DNA from: Silene latifolia | Taxonomy: Eukaryota; Streptophyta; Magnoliopsida; Caryophyllales; Caryophyllaceae | Assembly (NCBI RefSeq): GCF_048544455.1 | Contig: NC_133538.1 | Span: 434,928,311-434,992,310 of the forward strand | DNA length: 64,000 bases | Direction of reading: 5' to 3' | In this document: one piece after another, positions 47,566 through 58,475 of the stretch | Position numbering within the stretch: position 1 is the stretch's first letter | Layout: each line of letters begins with the position of its first letter | The notes under the pieces: model-generated | Told to the model about the DNA's origin: nothing | Seen by the model: the letters and a program-made list of their open reading frames with translations, nothing else | The model's database searches: none | Program-made: the position numbers and the translations under genes

Positions 47566-47573
47566 TATTTATA
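47566..47573 (-). promoter_or_regulatory. TATA box for the antisense gene
   Basis: The minus strand reads CCTATAAATACC, about 180 bases before the ATG at 47383; a plausible core promoter independent of the LTR. Confidence 0.6.
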
Positions 47574-48051
47574 GGCAAAGGCCCATAAAGGAGGACCAAT
47601 CAAAACGCAGCCCATAAAGCGTCAGCCAATCAACGAAGAGACACATGTCAGGCATGCGTACACGGAATGTCAATCGACGCAACAGTTGAATATCAATCAA
47701 AGCAACAGTAACCAAGCGTCTTCAACACGCCCCTTCATATCCCTTAGCCTATTCATCTTCCTCAGCAAAACTCCTAAAGTATCTATTCTCCGCCGGCAAC
47801 ACGACTAACCAAGCTAGGCAGCACCGGCCGGGGGCAATCAAAAATACACCGGCACTCTCAACCTTGGGTCCGCCGGCCAGCAGCACCTTCTCTTCCACAT
47901 TTTGATGTCCATTACACATCCATGTGGAGGGGGGATACGGTACGGCCTGTACAGAAGTAAGCCGAGGGAGAAAAAGCCGGGGCAGAAAATTTTCACTTGC
48001 ACAGAATATACACTCAGCATACATCGGAGCCCATACCACGGCATAGACTAC

Positions 48052-48063
48052 GCTGGGGGCAAA
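48052..48063 (+). other. Polypurine tract of the Tat element
   Basis: GCTGGGGGCAAA immediately before the 3' LTR. Confidence 0.75.
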
Positions 48064-48064
48064 T

Positions 48065-48663
48065 TGATGGGGCATATTCTGTGCCCGCTGACCAAGTCAA
48101 CATATTGAACGAGGTCAAAGATATCCACAGCAAGCCAATGACTTAGACATCCCAGCCGATGCAGCCTTTCGGCCTTCCAGCCTGGGTCTCGGCATGGCAA
48201 CCTACCAGCCGGGGCACATACCCGCGTACTCATATCCAAGAACCCTCGGCATGGAGTCAACCAGGCTCGCCGGCCTGCCATAGGTCCCTCGGCCGAGGGT
48301 AGATCAGTCTTTCCACCTGCTATGCCACTTGGCCCACTTGGCCACTACGTGACAAAAGGTGAAAGTCTATAAATACTCCTCAATCCTCATTGAGGAGGGG
48401 ATCCAGAATCTAACCTAAGAACCACTTAAATTGGTATTATCTCTCTCATCTCTCTACAATACACGTCATCAAGCTACATACTACTTAATCACAATAAGTT
48501 CACTGACTTGAGCGTCGGAGTGAGTACGCTTGGCACAAAGCCAAGCCCTCAGTTTGCTCATTGTTGCAGGAGAGGCCGAGGAGAGCAGTCAAGGCTAGAA
48601 GAGGCATTATTCGACAAAGCTAGCGTGGTAAACAAACCTACTTCGGAATTCATACCCGGAACA
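48065..48663 (+). repeat. 3' LTR of the Tat element
   Basis: 599 bp, with the TATA box at 48368-48374; ends CCCGGAACA before the TTAAT duplication. Confidence 0.95.
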
Positions 48664-48947
48664 TTAATAATTATAAAAAATTGATATTCTTATAGCATTC
48701 ATGACGATAAATCAAACAAGATCTCACATGACTATATTTTGTCTTGTGGATTAACAATAATATCGAAGATTCCCTACGACCATGAATAGTGTGAAGATTC
48801 TCAATGTTACCATTGGTGTGGTATGGAGGGAGTACATTTTAAGTAAAATAAAGTGCAAAATTGGATATTAAACTGCATACAAAATAGTATAATCAACATA
48901 ATATTGCAAAAAAAAAATGGCTTTATGTTCAAAATATTTTTTTAGTA

Positions 48948-49038
48948 CTCCCTCCATTCATCTTTTATATTCTTATTTCAATAAAATATTCCCCACATAT
49001 ATTAGATAAGTGGGAAGATAAAAGATGAATGGAGGGAG
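48948..49038. mobile_element. 91-bp Stowaway-type MITE
   Basis: The ends CTCCCTCCATTCATCTTTTA and the inverted copy make almost the whole element a hairpin. TA precedes it; CA follows, probably a mutated TA. Confidence 0.8.
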
Positions 49039-49199
49039 CATAAAATACAAAAAAATGTTATGTATAGCCGTATAGGCCACTAAAGTGGGAAGTAGTCAAA
49101 CCTCAAGGCACCAAAGTGGAATTATGCAAACGTCAGGGCATTAAAGTGAAATTAGGCCAAATCTCAGGGCAGCAAAGTGAAAATAGTCCTTTTTTTTGT

Positions 49200-50937
49200 T
49201 AATGGTTAACTATGAGATATTCCATATGGGTTTTGTTGAATATAAAGTACTCCTTAGTGTAATAAATTAGGTCAAACTCATATATATTGGTTAAGAAGTG
49301 AAACGATTGTACATATATATTTAGTAATTTGAAGTCATTTTTTTAAAATTGAAACTCTTTTCTGAAAATTTGTTCATTTTGTTATTATAAATAAAGAGTA
49401 GAATAAAAATGTCAGATAATGAGACTTGATTTTGTTAATAGATAACATTTCAAATAAACAAAAATGAGTTATAATTTTAATAGAATTAATCTAAAACTAA
49501 TCCAGTTTAAGAGTAGTATCCTAATATCGTCCTACTCCCTCCAATCCGCACAAAACTCCTAATTTGTTTTTTGGAGGTCAAACTTTGAAAAGTTTGACCG
49601 TTAATTCACTCAAAAATATATTTCACATCTAAAAAATTAGATTTCGTATTATATATTTCACATGAAATTCAAAGGGAACAATCAGCCTTAATGGTAGATA
49701 GGCAAAAATAATTTTTTATTGTTTAGAGATCTAACAAAAATCCTCCAAACAGGCTACATATATAATTGAAATAATGTTGTTTTGCATACCACCATTCACC
49801 ATTTACACTGTCGTATGCTTACAAAATGGAATATTGCTAAATGTTGTATGTTAATCTAATTAAACCAGTCCCACTTATCACGTGTTCATTTTATGAAATT
49901 AAACAACATTTTTGGGAATTACGTTTTAAATTAACTAAAATCGGTGGCGGTGCGTACAACAATAAAATTAGGTAATTACATTATACAACTGTGTCTTCGG
50001 GTGCTATACAACTGATATAATTAATACAAAAAAGTAGCTTTTATGTTAAAAGGACTGATGATCCATCAACAATTAACTAAATCAACCCAAAAGTTTTCTG
50101 TGTTCCGATTTTCAACATAGTTGGACTTTTTTTTTTATCAACTTAGTTGACTTCTACTACCAAACCATGACAATGTAAACCAACATTTGAATTTTTAGAA
50201 CATTCAACATGCATATTCTTAAAGATGATCCTATATAATGGGAGCCTCATGCATTACTATACTCGAAATTAAGAATTCTCGCTTGTCATTATGAAGTGCG
50301 GAAGAAGTGTTAAATACCGTTAAGTACGATGTTAAGACCTATGTAAACAATATGAAGATGAATACCATAATTGAAATATTTGTTTTCTCTCCAACAAACA
50401 TCATTTTTCCCTTTAAATTCATTTTATATGACTCCACTTTATCTTCAACATTCATCTTTTACCCTTCTTCTCAATTTCATCGTCAACATTCATCATTTAC
50501 TATACTTAAGGGGTATAAGTGAGAATGAATAGGAAGTTAGAGGGTATAGGTGGGCTTTCCTGAAAAGTAGAGGTACAAGTGGGATTAGCCCAAAATAGAG
50601 GGGTATAAGTGGGAATTTCCCTTAATTTTATTGGAATTCGGTATTAATTTGATTTTAGGAGAAGTATATAAAGAGCAAAATACTCTCTTAAATGTAGACA
50701 GTCAAGATAAACTTATGCTTTAGAAGATCTAACATTTTCTATAAACATACTAAATATAGATAATTATGATACCTGTTGCTTTACGTAACACCATTTAGTT
50801 TTACGTAGTTGTTATAGGTTAAAATAATTTGTAAAACTCATTAAGGTGTGTCTCAGTTATTAAGGGCGGTTCATTAGGTGAGTTGCACTATGTTTATGGA
50901 GATAACTATTGTATTTAACTAAAACCAGTAATACCTA
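49200..50937. other. Non-coding Helitron C interior
   Basis: AT-rich. A truncated Stowaway-like end (CTCCCTCCAATCCGCAC) starts near 49537. Around 50510-50610 the phrase GAGGGGTATAAGTGGG recurs in tandem. No gene recognised. Confidence 0.5.
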
Positions 50938-51209
50938 CTCCCTCCATACCACACCAATGGTAACATTGACTTTTTCACACTTGTCGAGACACACTTGTCG
51001 AGACACGTTTTACAACGTGAATATCTTTAGTTACACTTTGTTAACAATTATAAAAATTTGATATTCTTATAGCATTCCTGACGATAAATCAAACAAGATC
51101 TCACATGACTATATTTTGTCTTGTGGATTAAGAATAATATCGAAAATTCCCTACGACCATGAATAGTGTGAAGATTCTCAATGTTACCATTGGTGTGGTA
51201 TGGAGAGAG
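50938..51209. mobile_element. Stowaway MITE, copy 2, intact
   Basis: 272 bp. Ends CTCCCTCCATACCACACCAA and TGGTGTGGTATGGAGAGAG, TA on both sides (50936-50937, 51210-51211). It carries a short duplication of CACTTGTCGAGACA absent from copy 1 and shows the empty site of the Tat insertion. Confidence 0.92.
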
Positions 51210-51860
51210 TATAACAGTAATGAGAAAACTAATTACATACTCTTACTATGTTACTTGTTTCACAACTGAAATTATAACTACTAAATGACAAAACTTCTAT
51301 GCTAAAAGCACTAATAGTTCATTGATGATCAACTACACCAACCACGAACTTTTGTTTATCAATGATTTAAACATTATTGAACTTCTTTTATCAACTATAG
51401 AATATATTTATACAGATAATCCTAATGAGAGTCCCGTGCATCGCACGGGCTTTTCAACTAGTCTATAACAAGACGATATCTAGGATAAAGGAAATCTGAA
51501 AAAAAAAAAAACAATACACAAACCGTGAAATACACAACCCTCACCACAAACCGTGAAATACACAAACAATACACAATTTCCTATTATCTTCCCTCTTTCT
51601 TTTTCACACAAGTTTGATTAACTTCCCTCTTTCCTTTTTGGTAAGTTTTATTCATTTTTTATTAATTTCTCTTTCCTAAAAAATCAACCAATCTCATTAC
51701 TTTATGTATTATTTATTAATCATTCATTCTTTATTATTTTCTCTCAAATATAAATTTCACAACTTACAATAACTTTATTCCTTCTTTCTCCCCCTTTCGT
51801 AATTTTTGTGCCCATAAAAAAGGGTAGATATAAGGAAATAGGAGGGAGTATGATTTTTGA

Positions 51861-52275
51861 GAGTCCGTTTTTGAAATAATGCTCAAAAATAAAAGAATTG
51901 TCGTTTTGGGTCGGTTTTGAAAACAATTGTCGAAATGGTGTCCACGTAGGCTCGTTTTTGACGAGCCTGTAGGAGGCTTAAACACGCCATACGTATTGGC
52001 GTGTTTACTTCAATGAACACGCCATTACATATGGCGTGTTTAGGCAGTCCAAAATTCTAACCAGAGTCAGTAGCTGAACAACATAAGCAAAGGAAACACG
52101 CCATACATAATGGCGTGTCTTAAGACTAAAACACGCCATACGTAATGGCGGGTTTAAGCAGCTCAAATTTCTTACCTGAGTCCAGTAGCTGCAAAATAGA
52201 AGAAAATAGAACACGCCATACGTAATGGCGTGTCTTAAGAGCCAAACACGCCATACGTATTAGCGTGTTTAGCCA
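51861..52275. repeat. Left TIR of the PMD-MULE with six palindromes
   Basis: Palindromes on the theme AACACGCCATACGTATTGGC at 51980-52006, 52016-52040, 52094-52120, 52128-52155, 52210-52234 and 52244-52270. Arms are AACACGCCA/TGGCGTGTT around a TACGTA-like centre. Confidence 0.9.
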
Positions 52276-52507
52276 GTTCTATTTTTTTTTTTTCATTGCT
52301 GCACAAATTCCCTTCGTCCGTATCTTTCCTTTGCCAAAACAGAAAACCAAACTCAACAATGCTCAACAATGCAAAGGACAACACAAACCATTGCCTATTA
52401 TAAATAAAAACCGAGTTTACACAACACATATGTTTCGCACAAGGGGATTAAAATCTAAGTTTTACAACTAAAATGTCAAAGAAATAAACCATCTAAAATG
52501 TCAAACA

Positions 52508-53447
52508 AACCATTAATCTCCTAACTATTACATCATGTCCTCAAGTCTTCTTCTTGCTTTTTCGTCGAAGGCGATTCCAAAACCCTTTCTTAGGCTCCGG
52601 GGTACCTTCTTCATTGACGGCTTCTTCATTGACGGGTGACATTGAAGACATTGAAGGCATTGAAGACATGGCCGGCATTGAAGACATGGAAGGCATGGAA
52701 GACATAGAGTGTCTAGCCGGCATGGATGACTTAGAGCGTCTACCCCTCCTTGTGTATTGAACCAATGGTGCATCATCATCCACATTCATTGAGTTGAGGG
52801 ACTCTTGAACCATTGTTGAACTTTCTTGCCTTGGTTCTACGGTTGGTTGAAGGAGATGGGAATAGCCTACATGTTCAAGCGATTGAGTGGAGTAGTCCCG
52901 TAGGTGTGAAACCATTGTCCGGAAATGTGGAGGCACCTCAAGAGGCATTTGTCGAAGCTCCGTATCACATGTATTATGGACATTGACGAAACCTTGCGCC
53001 TAAAACAAAATAAGTAGTATAAGCTAATGACATTTTATGATATATTGGTTAAGAATTTTAAGACAAGTATATTAAAGTGTACTTACAAGATATTCTGTGG
53101 CTCCAAAGGGTGCTTGATAAGTAGCTTGTGGGGGAAAAGGGTTCAAGCGAGGAATAGTGCGATCCCGGTACCAAACCATGTAGGGGTCGAAGTAGTTCAT
53201 TTCAATATCATCCTCTTCACCACGAAACCGAAAATCACCCCTCCTAACCCAATTTGCTATGTAGGGTTGATGTTTTTCAATCCAATTCCGTGAAGAGGCA
53301 CCCCTTTTGTCTACTTTGTGCAATTTTGGTTCTAGATCGTAGTTTAACGGGATAATTTGTTTCCACCCAAATTGACGAGCTACCCTATTTGGAAAATGCC
53401 ACTCAACAATGTCGAAACAAATCATAGGGGCCATCACCGTCCAATCG
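52508..53447 (-). pseudogene. PMD gene, 3' part with intron
   Basis: This continues the PMD protein after a frameshift near 53447. It has the block APMICFDIVEWHFPNRVARQ and HQPYIANWVRRGDFRF, which follow the mobile domain in 'serine/threonine-protein phosphatase 7 long form homolog'-type proteins. A GT-AG intron follows: donor CTT/GTAAGTAC near 53084, acceptor TTTTGTTTTAG/GCGCAAGG near 53000. The last exon encodes GFVNVHNTCDTELRQM, then a tail with a Ser-Ser-Met-Pro repeat (from 15-bp units around 52640-52730) and the basic end WNRLRRKSKKKT (stop at 52541). Confidence 0.75.
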
Positions 53448-54462
53448 TCGAGTCATCATAACAAAACGGGGGCAAAAAAGACAAAACCTGTCGGGTGTAA
53501 GGTTGCCATGTAAACTGATCATGTCGCATTGAATCAAAAGCATCCCTATACCCAATTAGTGTGGTCACCCCTTCCGGCCTCTTACGAATCACACTTGCCC
53601 ACCTACGACCCAATGAGTCAATCCTGATTTGATGTTGTGAACCTAATGGGTTTGGTCCATGATGGGTAGCATTAACGGGTCTCGTGAGTGTAGGTCGACC
53701 AATACTAATCCTCTCCCATGCCCACAATTGCAATAGAACAAGGGGACCTCCAATGTCTTTGGACTTTACGTTGCTTGCTCTACATAAATTGCGATACAAA
53801 GTAGCAAGTACGGCACTTCCCCAAGAGTAGTTATCTAAGTTACTCAAATCCCTCAACAAAGGCAAATAAATAACTTGTATGTCATTACCACTCTTATCCG
53901 GAAACATGATAGTTGCCATTAAGATAAGCAAATATGCCCTCACATATTGATGTAGAACATCTTCATTTGCATCTTCCGGAAGACCATTAAATTGTTCTAA
54001 CAACCAACCAATCCTCAAAGAAGCCCCCTTAAGGTCTGCACTACCCGGTGTTTTGCCTAAGAGTTCAGTTATTAACAAGGGCCAATTATAAGCGGTTGGT
54101 CCACTAATAATATCCCCTCTAATCCGTAGCCCTAACAACACTTGAACATCTTGCAAGGTCACAGTAGCCTCGCCAATAGTCAAGTGAAATGAATGGGTTT
54201 CCGGCCTCCATCGCTCAACCAAAGCACTTATTAATTCCACATTAAACTTCAAACCCACTAACCTATGAATAAAAAAAAACTGAGTGTCCCTAATGAAATC
54301 AACTACTTGATCACTTACCAAAAACCCCTTGTGCGAAACTAAGTGTGACCTACATCGAAGGGAACCAACGTCCCGCCCTTCCAATATTGCCTTGCTCCGG
54401 TGTACCTCTTGTTGTGTGAGAAGTTCCGGGTTCACCGGGCCTTGTTGTTGATGTTGTTCCAT
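53434..54462 (-). CDS. Plant mobile domain (PMD) protein, 5' part
   Basis: 342 codons from ATG 54462. Residues about 50-320 match the PMD (aminotransferase-like, PF10536) family, also found in MAIN/MAIL1 of Arabidopsis and in transposons: FIHRLVGLKFNVELISALVERW, HSFHLTIGEATVTLQDVQVLLGL, then SWGSAVLATLYRNLC. The frame ends at a TGA reached through an apparent 1-base loss at DDSTIGR, where the following frame reads on naturally. A short spacer separates it from the transposase fragment upstream, and GTGTAG/GAATAATGG there could be a splice acceptor. PMD proteins in plants act in silencing and genome stability; here the gene is probably a transposon passenger. Confidence 0.82.
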   Translation of the reverse strand: MEQHQQQGPVNPELLTQQEVHRSKAILEGRDVGSLRCRSHLVSHKGFLVSDQVVDFIRDTQFFFIHRLVGLKFNVELISALVERWRPETHSFHLTIGEATVTLQDVQVLLGLRIRGDIISGPTAYNWPLLITELLGKTPGSADLKGASLRIGWLLEQFNGLPEDANEDVLHQYVRAYLLILMATIMFPDKSGNDIQVIYLPLLRDLSNLDNYSWGSAVLATLYRNLCRASNVKSKDIGGPLVLLQLWAWERISIGRPTLTRPVNATHHGPNPLGSQHQIRIDSLGRRWASVIRKRPEGVTTLIGYRDAFDSMRHDQFTWQPYTRQVLSFLPPFCYDDSTIGR

Positions 54463-54467
54463 TATTC

Positions 54468-55409
54468 CTACACATTTAAAAAAAGGTTACGAATCTCATG
54501 ACTTATGAATGCTCGTTTCAAATTCATGTGGTCTTGAGGTACCATGTCACAAACACAAGACTCATCATGAGGACCTTTGTATGTCACAATGGTAAAAACT
54601 TCAGAATGAAAGTCTTTTTGTGTAGCCCTTAACCGCCAATTACATGGTGTAGGAATCCGGCCACATTTGAAGGTAATAGTATTAGGCTTGGATTCGGCAA
54701 CTTTGAAAAATTGATTTGCTTTAACACAATATGATGTCACCTCATCGCTAAGTGAAGCTTTGTTTGGGAACACTTGTCCAACCGCAAACTCTTTCCCATG
54801 TTCATATCTTACCATATTTTCCCAAGTTTTCCAGCTATTCAATTCATCCTCATCTAATTGATCAATCTTATTAAACTCAACGATGGGAGCACTAGCAAAG
54901 ACAAGATCATCATCACCATCTTCTTCATTTGCCAACAAATTCTCATCAAGTATTGCCAATTCCTCATCAATCTCATCACCTTGTAAGTTACCATAAAATT
55001 CCCCTTCATTTACGTAATTAGTTTCAAGTGAAACAAATTGAGCAACATCATCTAGCCTAATACTTGGTGTAGGAATGACAATTTGACTAGTAGAAACTTC
55101 TACAAATATGTCCATTGAAGGAGCATGTGAATGACGAATACTTGCCCATAACGCTTTAAAGGCTCCCTCATTATTAAGGGGAACAATTTTGAAACACCCG
55201 GCACTCGGAAATTTCATCATTACCTTCAATTGAGTACCCAAACTTTGAACACCGATTCCCTTATAAATCTCTTCAACTAATTCAAGATATGTCATCTTTG
55301 TACTAGCTAGAATAAAACATTGATTCCCTCCTCTATAGGTTACACATCCATTTTGCTCCAACACTTCTCCATCCCAATAACAAATAAGAGGAAAATCACA
55401 AATTTCCAT
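54468..55409 (-). pseudogene. Mutator transposase, N-terminal and DNA-binding part only
   Basis: 313 codons from ATG 55409 (MEICDFPLICYWDGEV, a typical mudrA-like start). The first 110 residues form the PB1-like N-terminal part, then an acidic stretch (about 120-165). The MuDR DNA-binding domain (residues about 205-290) has FAVGQVFPNKASLSDEV, FKCGRIPTPCNWRLRATQ and GPHDESC, giving the C-C-H-C zinc ligands. The frame ends at FLNV with no MULE catalytic or SWIM domain. The next gene starts six bases later, so the catalytic part was replaced by or lost before the PMD gene. The retained part could still bind DNA. Confidence 0.8.
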
Positions 55410-55917
55410 TCTATAAAAAAAATTTGAACAAATTTAGTATTAATCAACTACCAATAACCTAATTTTCCTAAAATACATACCTAAACAACAATTAAAAATC
55501 AGAAATCGTTCATCCTACCTAATTTAATTAGGGTTTCGAAAATTTGGGGCTTTTTTTAAACTACCTAAAATTAACACATATAAGTTGTAGATATAGGTAC
55601 AAAACAACATAATTACTAACAATGAAGACAAAATAAGCAAAATCTACATTCAAAAGATGAAAATAAATAAGTTAAAAGAATTAAATTACCTTGCTAATTA
55701 GGTAGAATGTATAATTTGAATAGCAAAAACCCAATATAATGCGGAGATACGCCCTGGAGATTCACGAGAGATGAGTGTGAGGTGAAGAAATAAGAAGGGG
55801 AGTGAGGTTTTTTGTATCGCGTTTGGGGAGTTTGAGTAGCGGAGATGGTGAATGGTATGTGTTTTGTGGTAGAAAGTGACGGGAAAAACAAAGTTGTTAA
55901 AAAAAAAAAAGATTCTC

Positions 55918-56331
55918 TTTAAACACGCCATACGTATTGGCGGGTTTCTTTGAGAAGACACGCCATACGTAATGGCGGGTTCTCTTTCTTTCCAAAAACC
56001 CAGCCACTGGACTTGGGCTAGAAAATAAAGCTGCTTAAACCCGCCATTACGTATGGCGTGTTTTAGTCTTAAGACACGCCATTATGTATGGCGTGTTTCC
56101 TTTGCTTATGTTGTTCAGCTACTGACTTTGGTTAGAATTTTGGACTGCCTAAACACGCCATATGTAATGGCGTGTTCATTGAAGTAAACACGCCAATACG
56201 TATGGCGTGTTTAAGCCTCCTACAGGCTCGTCAAAAACGAGCCTACGTGGACACCATTTCGACAATTGTTTTCAAAACCGACCCAAAACGACAATTCTTT
56301 TATTTTTGAGCATTATTTCAAAAACGGACTC
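55918..56331. repeat. Right TIR of the PMD-MULE with six palindromes
   Basis: Inverted counterpart of the left TIR. Palindromes near 55920-55947, 55956-55981, 56037-56064, 56072-56098, 56151-56177 and 56186-56212. Several copies have CGGGTTT in place of CGTGTTT in one arm. Confidence 0.9.
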
Positions 56332-57594
56332 GATTTTTGATTATATATCTACTGAAAATGATGTTATTGGGTTTATACTTTCTTTTTTCTGGGTTATGTT
56401 AATGGTGCTCTAATTAGGGTAAACCCACGTTTTGGTGACACCATTAATCTAACCCCTTCTGTTTCTTGCTTCAATCTTCATATCCATGTAAGTTTAGTGT
56501 TTTCATGTCATTTTGTACTTTTGGAAGATTAACTAATTTGTTTATTTAATTATAGATTACAGTTTGATATGCCTTCTTCCACACCTGTGTTTGATAGAGT
56601 GTACGCACCAGCTGATTGGTTTTAGTTGTTTGTTCATTTATTAATGGCTGATTGGGTATCTTCTAGACATGACAAAACTTAAGCGGGTAGTCTTTTACCC
56701 ATACTGAGCCGAATGATTTGTTAGGTCTAGCGTCTTCAATGATCTTTAACCGATTCTCTTCCTGGATTCAATAATGAATGATTCTCTTCTGTTTTGCAAC
56801 TTTTGTTGGTGAAATAGCATGGTGCTAGGGATTCGCAGCTCGTCCTTGTAGTGTTTCATGATTATATTTTTATGTTGAATGACCATGGTTCTGATTAGGT
56901 GTTATTATTAAAAGTTAACACTATCATTGTAGAATTAAAAACTTCTCCTAGACTATAGTGGCATTGAATCCTATGTAGTAGGACTAGAAGCAAAGACTCC
57001 GAAATCTAGACTTCCCCTCCTGATTGCCCCAATGTAACCTCCTGAACTACACAAGTAATTGGGTTGGCCTCGCATGTTAATTAAAATCGGTTTAATTCGT
57101 CCCAACTTCCCCTCCTGATTATCCCAATGTAATAGCTAAATTGAAAAACATTAATTGGGTTGTTGCTGCATGTTAGTTTACTTTTGTTAAGGTGTATTTC
57201 GATCTGTTTTCTGAGTTTCTGACTGGAAAATATTCTTTGCATTGCAGTTTCAGCTAGCGGTAATGCTTATATATTCAGATACTCAGGCATGATGGTGATC
57301 ATCAAGAATACGGCTTCACGAATCACGACTAATGGTTTACAATGGCCTGCTGAGTGCTGACTGCTAAGAAGCAATAGCTCTTGCAGATGAAATCGTATGT
57401 GATCGACTGACCGGACCAGAATTAATTCGGGAACCTTTCATTTTCAAGGTGATTATCTCACACTTCCATTAATTTGACTTTTGATTTATCTGGCAGCTAA
57501 GTTACATCATGCATTTATGTTCTCTTTCTGTTAACTCTAACCTAAATACGTAAAACAACACTATTATAACATATATCTTTTCGGTTTGATATTT

Positions 57595-57790
57595 GCTGGC
57601 ATTGAGTGTGTATCTAGTAACATAAAAAAATGTATCTAGCTAGCTAATGGTATGTATCTAATAAGTTAAAAAAGTTTCTCTAGCAGCTTGAACGGTATGT
57701 ATCAAGTAACTTAAAGGAGTGTATCTAGTTAGCTAAAGCCTAAACGTATGTATCTAGTTAGCTAAAGCCTAAAAGTTTCTCTTGCTCTTA
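57595..57790 (+). repeat. GTATCTA word array 1
   Basis: Repeats of TGTATCTAGTTAGCTAAAG and variants with about 25-40 bp spacing; related words recur at 58998-59065 and throughout the intron at 60990-61440. Confidence 0.7.
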
Positions 57791-57984
57791 CTATCGAGTT
57801 GCGACAAAAATTCATATCTCATCGAGAAATGTATTTTATATTTCTCTTGGATTATAGCATGTTAATTGAAAATGAATTCATCATCATCAAAATGAATTGC
57901 ATCGGTTCTAAATAAAGCGATGCATAATGTATCCAATAATGGCGGGAGCGCTGTTTTCACCCTATAGCAGGTGTTTTTGCGTCG

Positions 57985-58090
57985 GTTTTCTTTAAAACTG
58001 GTGCATTTGAGGGAGTTTTTTGTGTCGGTTATACCAAGAACAGATGTATTTGATCTAACGCGTCGGTTTTCTTTAAAACTGATCTATTTG
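57985..58090 (+). repeat. CGTCGGTTTTCTTTAAAACT repeat
   Basis: Two copies of GCGTCGGTTTTCTTTAAAAC about 80 bases apart with a related GTGTCGGTTATACC between. This resembles subterminal repeats of a DNA transposon; no terminus identified. Confidence 0.5.
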
Positions 58091-58475
58091 CAGAACAGGC
58101 CAGTGTGTACTTAAATCTTCACTCAACTATTACTTCTATTCCCAACATTATCCTAAATCACTATGAAATCAAATACTCTGTACACACAAATTCTACAGTC
58201 CTCACAAATTCATCTCTTCTCAAAAATTGACTATTTCAATCAATTTTTTATTGCTCGTACTAGATAGTAGTATTGATATTGACATATGCGATTAATTTTG
58301 TGTAGAACCCTAATTTTTCCTCCTACATGAAGATGACTGCAAAATTAATTAGTACCAACCCAAGAAAATTTTGAGGTAAGATTTTTCAGTTGATTACAAT
58401 ATGATCATTATTACGGCATTGAATTAAATTTTGGTTGCATTTTTTTCATTATTCTTGGTCTCTTCTTCTTAACAG

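Larger units (their letters stand above)
37794..48663 (+). mobile_element. Tat-clade Ty3/gypsy retrotransposon with antisense gene
   Basis: 10.9 kb. LTRs 37794-38389 and 48065-48663 start TGATGG and end GGAACA. The duplication TTAAT flanks it at 37789-37793 and 48664-48668, and the empty site is visible in the second Stowaway copy. Order: LTR, primer site, gag, protease, RT, RNase H, a second archaeal-type RNase H, integrase, tandem repeats, an antisense gene, polypurine tract, LTR. The second RNase H and the antisense ORF identify the Tat clade (Grande/Retand-like). LTRs differ by only a few changes, but the coding region is full of frameshifts. Confidence 0.95.
37700..48832. mobile_element. 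Stowaway MITE, copy 1, split by a retrotransposon
   Basis: The ends CTCCCTCCATACCACACCAA and its inverted copy are flanked by TA (37698-37699 and 48833-48834). The halves 37700-37793 and 48664-48832 correspond to the intact copy at 50938-51209 across the retrotransposon site. Confidence 0.92.
37509..49199. mobile_element. Inverted-repeat element with internally repetitive arms, split by insertions
   Basis: The left arm 37509-37634 and right arm 49077-49199 are inverted copies of about 125 bp. Each arm is three degenerate repeats of roughly 38 bp on the theme CCACTTTGATGCCCTGAGTTT. With the inserted MITE and retrotransposon removed, the element is only about 550 bp. Non-coding; superfamily undetermined. 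Confidence 0.7.
36232..51461 (+). mobile_element. Candidate Helitron C, host of nested insertions
   Basis: It begins TCAATACATATATATAAAGC after an A and shares TTTTCGAGCGATATTAGAGA with the other Helitron 5' ends. It ends with the perfect hairpin CCCGTGC/GCACGGG (51433-51449), then CTAG at 51458-51461, followed by T. After removing nested elements the Helitron would be about 3.5 kb. No Rep/helicase seen. Pairing of the two ends is inferred from matching orientation and type. Confidence 0.5.
51861..56331 (-). mobile_element. MULE with plant mobile domain gene and palindrome-array TIRs
   Basis: 4471 bp. The exact 9-bp duplication GATTTTTGA lies at 51852-51860 and 56332-56340. Terminal inverted repeats start GAGTCCGTTTTTGAAATAAT and extend about 410 bp (51861-52275 and 55918-56331), closely matched in the outer 300 bp. 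Each contains six 25-27-bp palindromes. The interior carries, on the minus strand, the DNA-binding part of a Mutator transposase and then a PMD gene. The MULE catalytic domain is missing, so the element must rely on a transposase in trans. Confidence 0.93.
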
